Made by a program: the position numbers and the translations under genes. The notes beneath the pieces are model-generated. The model had not been told where the DNA came from. It saw only the letters and a list, made by a program, of their open reading frames with translations, and did no database searches. 64,000 bases of DNA from JANQRZ01 sp965215165 (GTDB taxonomy: Bacteria > Bacteroidota > Rhodothermia > Rhodothermales > JANQRZ01), in contig CBDCCX010000006.1 in NCBI GenBank assembly GCA_965215165.1, forward strand, positions 1,736,001 to 1,800,000, in the 5' to 3' direction. Below are positions 8,318 to 16,983 of this stretch, piece after piece (position 1 is the stretch's first letter; each line of letters opens with the position of its first letter).

Positions 8318-8437
8318 GTGGACGGGAGATAGGCCGTGGCTAGCTGCTCAAAGTACGCTGCGTCCCATCCCCTACCGCGTGAAAATCGGGTCGAAAGGGG
8401 CTCTCTGTGGCCTCGTCCCGGAGAGCGCGTATGCTCC

Positions 8438-8445
8438 TAACTTTG
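8438..8445 (+). promoter_or_regulatory. Possible Bacteroidota-type -7 element upstream of the metallopeptidase gene
   Basis: TAACTTTG fits the Bacteroidota primary-sigma consensus TAnnTTTG exactly and lies 95 bases before the ATG at 8541. No matching -33 TTTG is placed well. A competing candidate, TTGACA (about 8452) with TACTTT 16 bases on, lies closer to the gene. Weak evidence. Confidence 0.3.
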
Positions 8446-8540
8446 TCTCCATTGACACTGGCGTAAACGACCGTACTTTGCTGGTCTCCGATTCGACGCG
8501 CCGCCGGCTGCGGCCTCCCCCTTCCCTAGCCCCAAGCCCC

Positions 8541-10442
8541 ATGTTTCTCCGCTTCGCCTTTGCTCTCGCCCTGCTCGCGCCCGGCTTCGCCCAGGCCCAG
8601 GCCCGTCTCTTCACCGCCGTCGACGCCTCGCGCGCGACGCTCACCGTCCGCCAGGCCGAGCTGCTCGAGCACACCGAGGCGCTCGTGGCGGCCACCGACG
8701 TGCGCCTCGCCGAGGCCAATCCCTCGGCCCTCACCGAGGCCGAGGTCACGTTCGACCTCGCGCCCGACGCGTCGGTCACGCTCGTGCTCGACCGGACCGA
8801 GCGCCCCGCCACCGGCCGCACGTTCTTCTTCCGCGGGGCCGATGCGGGCACGCACGCCATCGTCGTCGAGCGCGAGGGCCTGCTCACCGGCACGGTGCGA
8901 CTGGGCGGCCAGCTCTACAGCATCCGGCCGCTGACGGGCACGCTCCACGCCATCGTCCGGATGGACGAGGGTCGCTTCACCGACCACCCCGCCGACTGGG
9001 AGGCCGTCGAGCACGCTGCCGCCGAGCGCTACGAGGCGCACCCCGTCGAGCTTGAGCGCGCGCCGGAGACGCCGCGCGGCGGAGCCATCATCCAGCGCGT
9101 CCTGGTCCCCTACACCCCGCGCGCCGTCGCGGAAGTCGGTGATATCCTCGGGCTCGTCCAGCTCGCCATGGCCGAGACGAACCAGGGCTACGCCGACAGC
9201 GAGGTCAACATCCGCCTCGAGCTCGCCTACACCTACCTGACGCCCCAGAACGGGTCGAACAACTTCTCAACGACCCTCGCCCGGATGATCAACCCCAACG
9301 ACGGGTTCCACGACGAAATCCCCGGCCTGCGCGCGCAGTACGGAGCCGACATGGTCGGCATCATCGTCGGGCAGAACAGCTCGCTCTGCGGCCGCGCCAA
9401 TGCGATCCTCGCCGACGGGCCGGACGACGCCTTCCAAGTCACGTCGCAGTCGTGCGCGACGGGCTACTACTCGTTCGCCCACGAGTTCGGGCACCTCCAG
9501 GGCGCGCGCCACAACGTCGAGATCGACAACTCGAGCCTGCCCTTTCCCTACGGTCATGGGAAGTGCTACTCGCCGGGGAACTGGCGCACGGTGATGTCCT
9601 ACGGCTGCCCCGGCAGCACCTCGCGCGTGGCGCGGTGGTCCAACCCGGACGTGAACTTCAACGGCGCGCCGCTCGGCGACACGTCGCTGCGCGACAACGC
9701 CCGCGTGCTCGACGAGACCGGCGCGACCATCGCCGCCTTCTTCGCCGATCCCGCCGCAGCGTCGGTCACGGGGACGGTCACGAGCGGCGGCACCGTGGCG
9801 ACCGGCGGCGGCACCGTCACGTTCGACCTGTCGTTTACCAACCCTGCCACCTCGACCTTCAACGGCGAGTACTGGGTCGATGTCTTCCTCCCCAACGGGC
9901 GCCTCTTCAACGGCAGCCCCATCGAGCGCAGCCCCCTCTCGCTCGGGGCCGGGCAGAGCACCACGCTCTCGTTCAGCGGCACCGTCCCGGCGCGCGCCCC
10001 GAGCGGGACCTACACGCTGCGCGGCTACATCGGCACGAGCTACCCCAACGGCGTCACCGACTCGGACGACTTCACGTTCACCAAGACGGGCTCGCTGGCG
10101 AAGGGCGGCGACTTCCAGCTCGACTTCAACCTGGTACCGGCAGCGGACGAGCTGAGCGCGGCCTCGCGCCCGTCCGGTGCCGTCACCGGGATGCTGGCGA
10201 CCTACCCGAACCCGTTCAACCCGCAGACGACCCTGCGCTACCAGGTCGCCGAGCGGACCCCGCTCCGCCTCGCCGTCTACGACGTGCTGGGCCGCCAGGT
10301 GGCGACCCTCGCTGACGGCACGCACGAGGCCGGCACGCACGAGGTCGTCTTCGCCGCCGAGTCGCTGCCGAGCGGGGTCTACGTGTGGCGTCTCGTGGCA
10401 GGCACCTCGACCGAGACCGGCCGTCTGTTGCTCGTGAAGTAA
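8541..10442 (+). CDS. Metzincin zinc metallopeptidase exported by T9SS
   Basis: 633 residues from the ATG at 8541. The frame is open further upstream, but the signal peptide MFLRFAFALALLAPGFAQAQA begins here. The region to about residue 175 is a propeptide-like domain. The catalytic domain (about 180-405) contains the zinc-binding motif HEFGHLQGARH (residues 314-324) and the Met-turn VMSYG (351-355), which together define metzincins (M12/M43-like). A beta-sandwich domain follows (about 410-520), then a T9SS sorting domain from YPNPFNPQTTLRY, with VYDVLGRQVATL and SGVYVWRLVAG. It is probably a secreted or surface protease. The start is 223 bases from divergent uppS, and it ends at a strong terminator. 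Confidence 0.9.
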   Translation: MFLRFAFALALLAPGFAQAQARLFTAVDASRATLTVRQAELLEHTEALVAATDVRLAEANPSALTEAEVTFDLAPDASVTLVLDRTERPATGRTFFFRGADAGTHAIVVEREGLLTGTVRLGGQLYSIRPLTGTLHAIVRMDEGRFTDHPADWEAVEHAAAERYEAHPVELERAPETPRGGAIIQRVLVPYTPRAVAEVGDILGLVQLAMAETNQGYADSEVNIRLELAYTYLTPQNGSNNFSTTLARMINPNDGFHDEIPGLRAQYGADMVGIIVGQNSSLCGRANAILADGPDDAFQVTSQSCATGYYSFAHEFGHLQGARHNVEIDNSSLPFPYGHGKCYSPGNWRTVMSYGCPGSTSRVARWSNPDVNFNGAPLGDTSLRDNARVLDETGATIAAFFADPAAASVTGTVTSGGTVATGGGTVTFDLSFTNPATSTFNGEYWVDVFLPNGRLFNGSPIERSPLSLGAGQSTTLSFSGTVPARAPSGTYTLRGYIGTSYPNGVTDSDDFTFTKTGSLAKGGDFQLDFNLVPAADELSAASRPSGAVTGMLATYPNPFNPQTTLRYQVAERTPLRLAVYDVLGRQVATLADGTHEAGTHEVVFAAESLPSGVYVWRLVAGTSTETGRLLLVK

Positions 10443-10474
10443 CCCGGTTCTCTGCTCGGGGACCACGGCCTCCT

Positions 10475-10516
10475 CGGGGGCACTGCGCTTAGGAGGCGCG
10501 GTGCCCCCGGTTTTTT
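10475..10516 (+). terminator. Rho-independent terminator after the metallopeptidase gene
   Basis: GGGGGCACTGCGC (10476-10488) pairs with GCGCGGTGCCCCC (10496-10508) with one wobble pair and a 7-base loop, followed by GG and TTTTTT. This is a textbook intrinsic terminator. Confidence 0.9.
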
Positions 10517-10586
10517 AGAGGGGGTAACTTTTTAGCACTCGTCTCGTAGCGCGGCCCGTTCTCCTCTCACCCGAACCCGAACCGCC

Positions 10587-11603
10587 ATGCCGCGCACGCT
10601 CCCGTTCCTCCTGCTTCTCGCCCTCGCCGCCTGCACCGTGTCCCAGCCGACGGCCCAGTCCAGCGACAAGGTCTTCGAGGAGGCCTACCCCTTTGCCCCC
10701 GGCGACGGCCTCTCGGTCACGACGAGCAGCACCGACCTCACCCTCCGGGTCGGCTCCGGCAGCGAGGCCCGCGTCGAGGTCTTCGGCAAGGGGAAAGACA
10801 TCGAGGAGAGCTTCCGCCGCCTCGGCTTCCGCGTCGAGCGCGAGGGCAGCCGCCTCGTCGTCAAGACCGACCCGGAAGGCGGGTCGTGGTGGAACGGCAA
10901 GCGCGCCTCGTTCGAGATCGTCGTGACGGCACCCAAGCGGTTGAACCTGAGCGTCGCCACGTCGTCGGGCGATGTCGCCTTCCGGCAGCTCGAGGGCAAC
11001 GTCGAGGTCAGCACCTCGTCGGGCGACATCGAGATCGGGACGGTGCGCGGGGCGCTCAGCGCGTCCACCTCGTCGGGCGATATCGAGGCCGAGCGCCTCG
11101 AGGGCAACGTCGAGGTCAGCACCTCGTCCGGGGATCTCGAGGTGGGCGCGGTCCGGGGCGCAGCGGTCTCGTTCAGCACTTCCTCCGGCGACTTCAGCGC
11201 CGAGCGCCTCGACGCCGACCGTCTCAGCCTCTCCTCTTCGTCGGGCGACGTCGAGATCGACGCGCTCTCCGGGGCGACCGAGATCAGCACCTCGTCGGGC
11301 GACGTGTCGCTCGGCGCGGTCGAGGGCGACCTGGCCGTCTCGGCCTCCTCGGGCGACCTCCGGGCCAACCTCACCAAGCCGGGGGCCGTAGACCTCAACA
11401 CCGGCAGCGGCGGCGTCCGCCTCTGGGCCCCGGCCTCGCTGAGCGCGGACCTCGAGGTTCGCGGCGGCTCGGTCCGGATCGACCGTGCCTTCGGGTTCGC
11501 CGGCGAGGTCCGGGACGAGAGTGCTTACGGGCGGCTCGGCGACGGCGGCGCGCGGCTCCACGTCCGTACCGGCGGGGGCAGCGTCTCGCTCACGGTGCGG
11601 TAG
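10587..11603 (+). CDS. DUF4097 family beta-solenoid lipoprotein
   Basis: 338 residues. The signal peptide ends LLALAAC (lipobox), so the protein should be a lipoprotein. The body is a repetitive beta-helix: the word TSSGD or SSSGD recurs about every 17-24 residues from about residue 125 to 260, for example VATSSGDVAF, VSTSSGDIEI, ASTSSGDIEA and FSTSSGDFSA. This is the DUF4097 (putative adhesin) pattern. The DNA repeats the word CCTCGTCGGGCGA as well, so copy number could change by slippage or recombination. Function is not established; related proteins are often described as adhesin-like or envelope-stress associated. It stands alone between a terminator and tRNA-Ser. Confidence 0.85.
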   Translation: MPRTLPFLLLLALAACTVSQPTAQSSDKVFEEAYPFAPGDGLSVTTSSTDLTLRVGSGSEARVEVFGKGKDIEESFRRLGFRVEREGSRLVVKTDPEGGSWWNGKRASFEIVVTAPKRLNLSVATSSGDVAFRQLEGNVEVSTSSGDIEIGTVRGALSASTSSGDIEAERLEGNVEVSTSSGDLEVGAVRGAAVSFSTSSGDFSAERLDADRLSLSSSSGDVEIDALSGATEISTSSGDVSLGAVEGDLAVSASSGDLRANLTKPGAVDLNTGSGGVRLWAPASLSADLEVRGGSVRIDRAFGFAGEVRDESAYGRLGDGGARLHVRTGGGSVSLTVR

Positions 11604-11673
11604 GCCGGCGGCTCCCCGCCCGTCTTTGACAAGCCTTCGCGCATCGCCACTGCGTCCTCCGTATTTTTGGCGT

Positions 11674-11759
11674 GGAGGGGTGCCGGAGTGGTCGAACGGG
11701 ACGGTCTCGAAAACCGTTGTACCCATTGGGTACCGAGGGTTCGAATCCCTCTCCCTCCG
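11674..11759 (+). tRNA. tRNA-Ser (anticodon CGA)
   Basis: The 86 bases fold as a class II tRNA. Acceptor stem GGAGGGG pairs with TCCCTCC (last pair G-U), followed by discriminator G. The anticodon stem ACGGT/ACCGT encloses loop CTCGAAA, giving anticodon CGA, which reads UCG. A long variable arm (around GTACCCATTGGGTAC) and a T arm GAGGG-TTCGAAT-CCCTC follow. The 3' CCA is not encoded, so it must be added by nucleotidyltransferase. A terminator follows directly. Confidence 0.97.
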
Positions 11760-11765
11760 CCGAAG

Positions 11766-11798
11766 CCCGCGTCTGCACGTTCAGGCGCGGGTTTTTTT
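11766..11798 (+). terminator. Rho-independent terminator after tRNA-Ser
   Basis: CCCGCG (11766-11771) pairs with CGCGGG (11786-11791) and is followed by seven T. It lies 6 bases after the tRNA 3' end. Confidence 0.88.
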
Positions 11799-11885
11799 AT
11801 TCGCCGTCGGCCGCCTCGGGTCCGGGCTGCGCGTGGCCGCTGGTGCCCACGGCACGCGCGCCTTGCGAGGCAACCAACCGCAGAG

Positions 11886-11914
11886 TTGACAAACCCTTCA
11901 CCGCTTCTTATAAT
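11886..11914 (+). promoter_or_regulatory. Perfect sigma70-consensus promoter for the SBBP/T9SS gene
   Basis: TTGACA (11886-11891), a 17-base spacer and TATAAT (11909-11914) match the ideal -35/-10 consensus at all twelve positions. Transcription would begin near 11921, about 45 bases before the ATG chosen for the next gene. Such a match is striking in DNA of this GC content. Confidence 0.8.
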
Positions 11915-11965
11915 GGGCCGTGTCGCCTCGCTTCCATGTCTCCCTCGCCACAAGAGCTATCCTAC

Positions 11966-14845
11966 ATGACCAAGCCCCTTGTTTCCCGCTGGCTCCCCGC
12001 GATCCTCCTGGTGGCTGTCGCCGCCCTCCCTGCGCGCGCTGCTGAGCGCGCGCACCCAGCGCCCGAGCCCCAGGCCGCCCTCGACGCCCTTTCGGACGGC
12101 CTGGCCTTCGTCGAGAACCGAGGGCAGTGGGCCAGCGAGGTCCGCTTCCGCGCCGACCTCGGCGGCGCCACCCTCTGGATCACCGGCGACGCCCTCGTCT
12201 TCGACTTCTACACCGTCGAGCGGGAGGAGGACCCACAGACCCGAGCACACCTCGCTGAGCGAGACCGCCTTGACGCCGCGGTGCGCCGGGGCCACGTCGT
12301 CGCCATGCGCTTCGAGGAGGCCCAGGCCAGCCGCGTCCTCGGCCTCGCCCGGCAGGCGGGCTACCACAACTACTTCCTGGGCGCCGACCCGGCGCGGTGG
12401 GCGAGCCGCGTCCCGCTCTACGACGAGGTGGTCCTCGAAAACCTCTACAGCGGCGTAGACCTCCGGCTCTACGACGACGGTGGGCTGCTGCGCTACGACC
12501 TCGTGCTCGCCCCCGGAGCCGACCTCGGGCAGGTGCGCCTGAACCTCGACGGGCCCGACGGCCTAGCGCTAAGCGAGGAGGGCGCGCTGCGGATGGAGAC
12601 GAGCCTCGGCCCGGTCGAGCAGCGCGGGCTCCTGGCCTACCAGGAGGGGCCGGGCGGGCGGCGCGATGAGGTCGAGAGCGCCTTCCTCGTCGGCTCCGAC
12701 GGCACCGTGACGTTCGAGACCGAAGGCGCGGACCCGGAGCGGGCGCTCGTCGTGGACCCGCTGATCTGGTCGACCTACCTCGGGGGCGGATCGGTTGACT
12801 GGATGCGCGACCTGGTCCAGACCGACGATGGGCGTCCGACCATCGCGGGCTATACCCTGAGCACCGATTTCCCCACGAGCACGGGGGCCTACGACACCAG
12901 CGCGAACGGGGACTATGACGGGTTCGCCACCCAGCTCTCGGCCGACGGCAGCGCCCTCGTCTGGAGCACCTTCTTCGGCGGGGCCGGTTTCGACCGCACG
13001 GAGGCCGTCGCCCTCGGCCCCGGCGGGGACGTGACCGTTACGGGGTTTACGCGGAGCGCAGACTTCTCTACCACGCCGGGCGCCTACGACACCAGCGCGA
13101 ATGGCGATCATGACGGGTTCGTCACCCGGCTCTCGGCCGACGGCAGCGCCCTCGTCTGGAGCACCCTCCTCGGCGGAACGACCGCAGACCGAAGCTTCGC
13201 CGTCGCCGTCGGCCCCGACGGGGCCGCCACGGTGGTAGGCTCTACGTCCGGTTCCAGCTTCCCCACGACGCCGGGAGCCTACGACACGAGCGCGAACGGG
13301 GATTATGACGGCTTCGTCTCTCGGCTCTCGGCCGACGGCAGCGCCCTCGTCTGGAGCACCTTCCTCGGCGGAACGGGTGGGGACCAGGCACAGGGCCTCG
13401 TCCTCGGCACTGGCGGCAGCGTCGTCGTCACCGGAGACACACGCAGCCCTGATTTCCCGACGACGGCGGGTGCCTACGACACGAGCGCGAACGGGAGCGG
13501 CGACGGGTTCGTCGCCCAGCTTACGGCCGACGGCAGTGCGCTCGTCTGGAGCACCTTCCTCGGCGGCCCCGGCGAAGACTACCCCTCGGCCGCCGCAATC
13601 ACCCCTGACGGCGGCGTCGTCGTGGCCGGGGGCGTCTTCCGAGGCGACGGCTTCCCGACGACGCCGGGGGCGTTCGACACCGTCACGGACGGCGTCACCG
13701 ACACCTTCGTCACCAAGCTCCTGTCCGACGGCAGTGCGCTCGTCTGGAGCACCTTCCTCGGCGGAGCGCGGGCGGACAACCTGGGGGACCTCGCCGTCGG
13801 GGCCGATGGCAGTGTCACGGTCACAGGAGACACCGATAGCCCAGGCTTCCCCACGACGCCGGACGCCTTCGACCGGACGTGTGGCACCGACGCTTACGGA
13901 TGCAATCGCTCCCCCTCCCGTCCTGACGCCTTCGTGTCGCGGCTCGCAGCCGATGGGTCGCGCCTGCTCTATTCCACCTTTCTCGGCGGAAGACAGTCCG
14001 ACTACGGCTACGGATTGGCGCTCGGCGCAGACGGGACAGCTACGGTTAGCGGCCACAATTTTGAAGGATTCTTTCCCGTAACGCCTGGTGCCTACAACAC
14101 GACCAATGGGGGTGGAGGTGGATTCGTCACCCGCCTCGACGTGCGAGGCACTCCGCCGCTCGCGCTGACGGCCAGGGCCCTAGCTCCTCTATCGGTCCCA
14201 CCCGGCGGCGCCGTGCCCTTCGAGTTCACCGTCACGAATACCACGTCGGCTTCCGTCTCCGGGGACCTCTTCTTCGTCGCCCGGCGCGGGGCGAACGCCG
14301 TCGCCTCCGGCGTCATCACCGCTGGCACCGTCTCGGCAGGCGGGTCTGTGATGGGCACGTTCACGCAGCAGGTGCCGGGCAACGTCCCGGCCGGGGTCTA
14401 CACCTACGAGCTGAGCATCGGGCGATTCCCCGGCCTAGCCGTAGACACCGAGACGTTCAGCGTCAGCGTGACCTCGGCAGCGCGAGAGGGCGGAGCACCG
14501 GACGCGTGGGCGGTACGCGACGTGAGCCCGTGGGTGTCCGGTGTAGCGGCACCCGAAGCCGCCTCGGAGGCCGGCGTCCCGGACGCGGTGGTGCTGGCGG
14601 GCGTCTACCCGAACCCGTTCAGCGGCTCAGCGACGGTCCGTTTCGACCTGCCCTCGCTGGGGCGCGTCCGGCTCGTGGTCTACGACGTGCTCGGGCGCGA
14701 GGTCGCCGTGCTCGTCGACGGCGACGTGAAGGCCGGCCGCCACGAGGCCGTCCTCGAAGGGCACGGCCTGCCGAGCGGGGTGTACCTCGTCCGCCTCGAC
14801 GCGGGAGGCACCGCGCAGACGCAGCGGATCACGCTCGTGCGCTAG
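11966..14845 (+). CDS. SBBP beta-propeller repeat protein with T9SS sorting domain
   Basis: 959 residues from the ATG at 11966. An in-frame ATG at 11936 is possible but lies only about 15 bases from the predicted transcript start. A signal peptide (to about ARAAERA) is followed by an N-terminal domain starting FVENRGQWASEVRFRADLGG, typical of SBBP proteins. Then come about eight SBBP units of 55-60 residues built on SALVWSTFLGG, FPTTPGAYDTSANG and DGFVTRLSADG, forming one or more propellers. A beta-sandwich (about 770-865) precedes the T9SS sorting domain (YPNPFSGSATVRF, VYDVLGREVAVL, SGVYLVRLDAGG). Exported surface protein of unknown ligand. The repeats are near-identical at DNA level, favouring unequal recombination. 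A strong promoter lies upstream and a terminator downstream. Confidence 0.9.
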   Translation: MTKPLVSRWLPAILLVAVAALPARAAERAHPAPEPQAALDALSDGLAFVENRGQWASEVRFRADLGGATLWITGDALVFDFYTVEREEDPQTRAHLAERDRLDAAVRRGHVVAMRFEEAQASRVLGLARQAGYHNYFLGADPARWASRVPLYDEVVLENLYSGVDLRLYDDGGLLRYDLVLAPGADLGQVRLNLDGPDGLALSEEGALRMETSLGPVEQRGLLAYQEGPGGRRDEVESAFLVGSDGTVTFETEGADPERALVVDPLIWSTYLGGGSVDWMRDLVQTDDGRPTIAGYTLSTDFPTSTGAYDTSANGDYDGFATQLSADGSALVWSTFFGGAGFDRTEAVALGPGGDVTVTGFTRSADFSTTPGAYDTSANGDHDGFVTRLSADGSALVWSTLLGGTTADRSFAVAVGPDGAATVVGSTSGSSFPTTPGAYDTSANGDYDGFVSRLSADGSALVWSTFLGGTGGDQAQGLVLGTGGSVVVTGDTRSPDFPTTAGAYDTSANGSGDGFVAQLTADGSALVWSTFLGGPGEDYPSAAAITPDGGVVVAGGVFRGDGFPTTPGAFDTVTDGVTDTFVTKLLSDGSALVWSTFLGGARADNLGDLAVGADGSVTVTGDTDSPGFPTTPDAFDRTCGTDAYGCNRSPSRPDAFVSRLAADGSRLLYSTFLGGRQSDYGYGLALGADGTATVSGHNFEGFFPVTPGAYNTTNGGGGGFVTRLDVRGTPPLALTARALAPLSVPPGGAVPFEFTVTNTTSASVSGDLFFVARRGANAVASGVITAGTVSAGGSVMGTFTQQVPGNVPAGVYTYELSIGRFPGLAVDTETFSVSVTSAAREGGAPDAWAVRDVSPWVSGVAAPEAASEAGVPDAVVLAGVYPNPFSGSATVRFDLPSLGRVRLVVYDVLGREVAVLVDGDVKAGRHEAVLEGHGLPSGVYLVRLDAGGTAQTQRITLVR

Positions 14846-14865
14846 GACGCCGCTCCATAGCCTCG

Positions 14866-14903
14866 CGCCCCCGCCGGTCGATGCCGACGGGGGCGTACCT
14901 TTT
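14866..14903 (+). terminator. Rho-independent terminator after the SBBP gene
   Basis: CGCCCCCG (14866-14873) pairs perfectly with CGGGGGCG (14888-14895). Beyond one mismatch the stem extends through CGG/CCG to a 6-base loop, and TACCTTTTT follows. The ATG at 14881 lies in the loop, which argues against its use as the start of the next gene. Confidence 0.8.
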
Positions 14904-14907
14904 CCCC

Positions 14908-15555
14908 GTGACGCCGCTCGCCCCCTCCTACTTCGCTCGGCCCACCCTCGAAGTCGCCCGCGACCTCGTCGGGGCGCTCCTCGTCCACGAGAGCGGCGGC
15001 AGGCGGATTGCGGGGCGGATCGTCGAGACCGAGGGGTACACCCGAGACGACCCGGCACTGCACGGCTGGAAGGCGACGTTCGGCGACGAGGGGTTCGTGC
15101 TGCCCGAGGGGCGGGCGGCGGACCTGTTCGCGCCGCCGGGCACGGCCTACGTCTACCTGATCTACTACACCAACTGGCTCCTCAACGTGGTCACCGAGCC
15201 GGAGGGCACGCCCGGGGCCGTCCTCATCCGCGCGCTCGAGCCCGTCGAGGGCACCGAGGCCATGCGCGAGCGCCGACCCGCCTCGGTCAAGCGCGAGCGC
15301 GACCTGACGAACGGTCCGGGCAAGCTGACTCAGGCCCTCGGCATCAACGACCCGGCCTTTCACCGCACCGACCTGACGAAGCCGCCGCTCTACTTTGCCG
15401 ACGACGGCGCGCCGAGGCCCGAGATCGAGACCTCGTCGCGGATCGGCCTGACGCGAGGTGTGGACCGGCCCTGGCGGTTCTTCGTGCCCGGCCATCCGTT
15501 CGTCTCGCCCGGCGTGCCGAGCGACGAGCCGCCGCGAGCGCGCCGGCAGCGCTAG
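14908..15555 (+). CDS. 3-methyladenine DNA glycosylase (AAG/MPG family)
   Basis: 215 residues from GTG at 14908; an ATG at 14881 would add nine residues but lies in the loop of a terminator hairpin. The enzyme excises alkylated purines as the first step of base-excision repair. Family blocks seen are LAPSYFARPTLEVARDLVGALLV (abridged), GRIVETEGYTRDDPALHG (catalytic Glu in VETEGY), PPGTAYVYLIYYTNWLLNVV, AVLIRALEPVEG, DLTNGPGKLTQALGI and RIGLTRGVDRPWRFF. Length agrees with bacterial MPG proteins. It is a single gene, not in an evident operon. Confidence 0.93.
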   Translation: MTPLAPSYFARPTLEVARDLVGALLVHESGGRRIAGRIVETEGYTRDDPALHGWKATFGDEGFVLPEGRAADLFAPPGTAYVYLIYYTNWLLNVVTEPEGTPGAVLIRALEPVEGTEAMRERRPASVKRERDLTNGPGKLTQALGINDPAFHRTDLTKPPLYFADDGAPRPEIETSSRIGLTRGVDRPWRFFVPGHPFVSPGVPSDEPPRARRQR

Positions 15556-15648
15556 CCCCCGTCCTCCCGCTGCCCTCACCCGGTGAAAGGCCACCCCCTC
15601 GCGCTGAGGCCCGTGAAACCGCCTCCCGGTCGGCCGACAGAATGGTCC

Positions 15649-16194
15649 ATGAGAGTGCGTACTTTCCAGAGCTTCCTCCTGATTTCGCTTGCCCTGGCGG
15701 TGCTGCCCGTCTCCACTGCGCAAGCTCAGCGCACCGCCGAAGCCACCTATCGAGCTGGCTTCAGGGCCACCTGCGACGTCCTCCAGGTCCCGCTCAGCAT
15801 CAAGCAACTGACGTTCGCCTGCGAGGAGCCGCTCGACTTCCTCAACCCGGAGGGGCTAGCGGCAGCGCTCGAGTCCGTCACCGTCTTCGATGGCTCGCGT
15901 GAGGGTGTACGGTTCGACGCCAGCGCGCTCCCGGATACGGTATCGGACGCCCGACCCTACTTGACGGTGCATTCCCTTACCGTTGCCCGTGCCCTCACGG
16001 CATCCCAACCGTGCCATCTCACCCGCGTGTTCTCTCCTCCCTTCGACCGCACAAAAGACTTTTCGATCAGCTACCTAGTCGGGTTCTCCAGCGAACCGGC
16101 CCGTGATGCGTTCGTGGAGGCCGTTCGATCTGCTAGCGGCGTCGTCTGGGTCTATAAGGACAGAGCGCTTCCTGATGGCATGGACGACATCTGA
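15649..16194 (+). CDS. Unknown exported protein
   Basis: 181 residues from the ATG at 15649 (the frame opens at 15583, but the signal peptide MRVRTFQSFLLISLALAVLPVSTAQA starts here). The mature protein (about 155 residues) has three Cys residues, in FRATCDVL, TFACEEP and QPCHLTR, and an even mix of strands and helices. I recognise no family. Codon use is looser at third positions than in its neighbours (TAT, GCT, GAT and CTA codons are frequent), hinting at low expression or later acquisition. It faces the SDR gene, ending 12 bases from it. Confidence 0.7.
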   Translation: MRVRTFQSFLLISLALAVLPVSTAQAQRTAEATYRAGFRATCDVLQVPLSIKQLTFACEEPLDFLNPEGLAAALESVTVFDGSREGVRFDASALPDTVSDARPYLTVHSLTVARALTASQPCHLTRVFSPPFDRTKDFSISYLVGFSSEPARDAFVEAVRSASGVVWVYKDRALPDGMDDI

Positions 16195-16206
16195 CGCTCC
16201 ACTTTT

Positions 16207-16983
16207 TCAATGCACATAGCTCCCCGCGTTGAGGTCGATCGTGCAGCCGGTCGCGTGGTCCATCTGGCCGCTGGCGAGGAAAACTATTGTTGGGGCGATG
16301 TCGGCCGGCTCAGTCATCCGGCCGAGGGCGAGGTCGGCCGTCGCGTAGGCCTCGCCGTACTGCTCGATGAACGCCTCGGCCATCTCGGTCCGCGTGAAGC
16401 CGGGGGCGACGGTGAAGGCGACGATCCCCTTCCGGCCCAGCCCCCGCGCCAGCGACCGCGTGAGCGCCACCACGCCGCCCTTGCTCGCGGCGTAGGCGAC
16501 GTACTCCGGCGTGTCGCCCCGGAAGGCCGCGCGGCTCGCCACGTTGATGATCCGCCCGCCCCTCTGCCCGGCGTCCTGTTCGACGAAGTGCGCCACCGCC
16601 GACCGGCACAGCACCCCGACGGCCCGGAAGTTGACCGCCATCGTCCGCTCCCAGACACCGAGCCACTCGCTGGGGTCGGCGTCGAGCGCCACGCCCTCGG
16701 CGATCCCCGCGTTGTTGACCAAGACATCCACCCGCCCAAACGCCTTGACGGCCTCAGCGAACAGCCGCTTGGCGGCGGCAGCGTCAGCGAGATCTGCCTG
16801 GAACGTCTGTGCCCCCTGCCCGAGGGCGGATGCTAGGTTCCGGGCGGTGGTCTCGTTTCGGTGATAGTGGACGCCGACCGTCGCCCCCGCCTCGGCGAGC
16901 GCCTCGGCCGCCGCACGTCCGATCCCCCGGCTCGCGCCAGTGACCAAAACGTGCTGCCCCGTGAGATCAATGCAAAACGCCAC
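16207..16983 (-). CDS. SDR family oxidoreductase (FabG-like)
   Basis: 258 residues, starting at GTG (16983) one base after the TAG of the DUF2480 gene, so the two are translationally coupled. The Rossmann motif TGASRGIGRAAAEALA (near residue 15) binds NAD(P). NNAGIAEG, the catalytic Ser in NVASRAAF and the YVAYAASKGG Tyr-Lys pair are all present, so it should be active. The C-terminus DHATGCTIDLNAGSYVH resembles 3-oxoacyl-ACP reductases and related alcohol dehydrogenases. The substrate cannot be told. It is last in the operon cysteine desulfurase-DUF2480-SDR. Confidence 0.92.
   Translation of the reverse strand: MAFCIDLTGQHVLVTGASRGIGRAAAEALAEAGATVGVHYHRNETTARNLASALGQGAQTFQADLADAAAAKRLFAEAVKAFGRVDVLVNNAGIAEGVALDADPSEWLGVWERTMAVNFRAVGVLCRSAVAHFVEQDAGQRGGRIINVASRAAFRGDTPEYVAYAASKGGVVALTRSLARGLGRKGIVAFTVAPGFTRTEMAEAFIEQYGEAYATADLALGRMTEPADIAPTIVFLASGQMDHATGCTIDLNAGSYVH

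Noticed and set aside
12775..14140. Regularly spaced DNA repeats resembling a CRISPR array
   Set aside because: The repeats are in frame and encode SBBP propeller units; spacers are coding and there are no cas genes.
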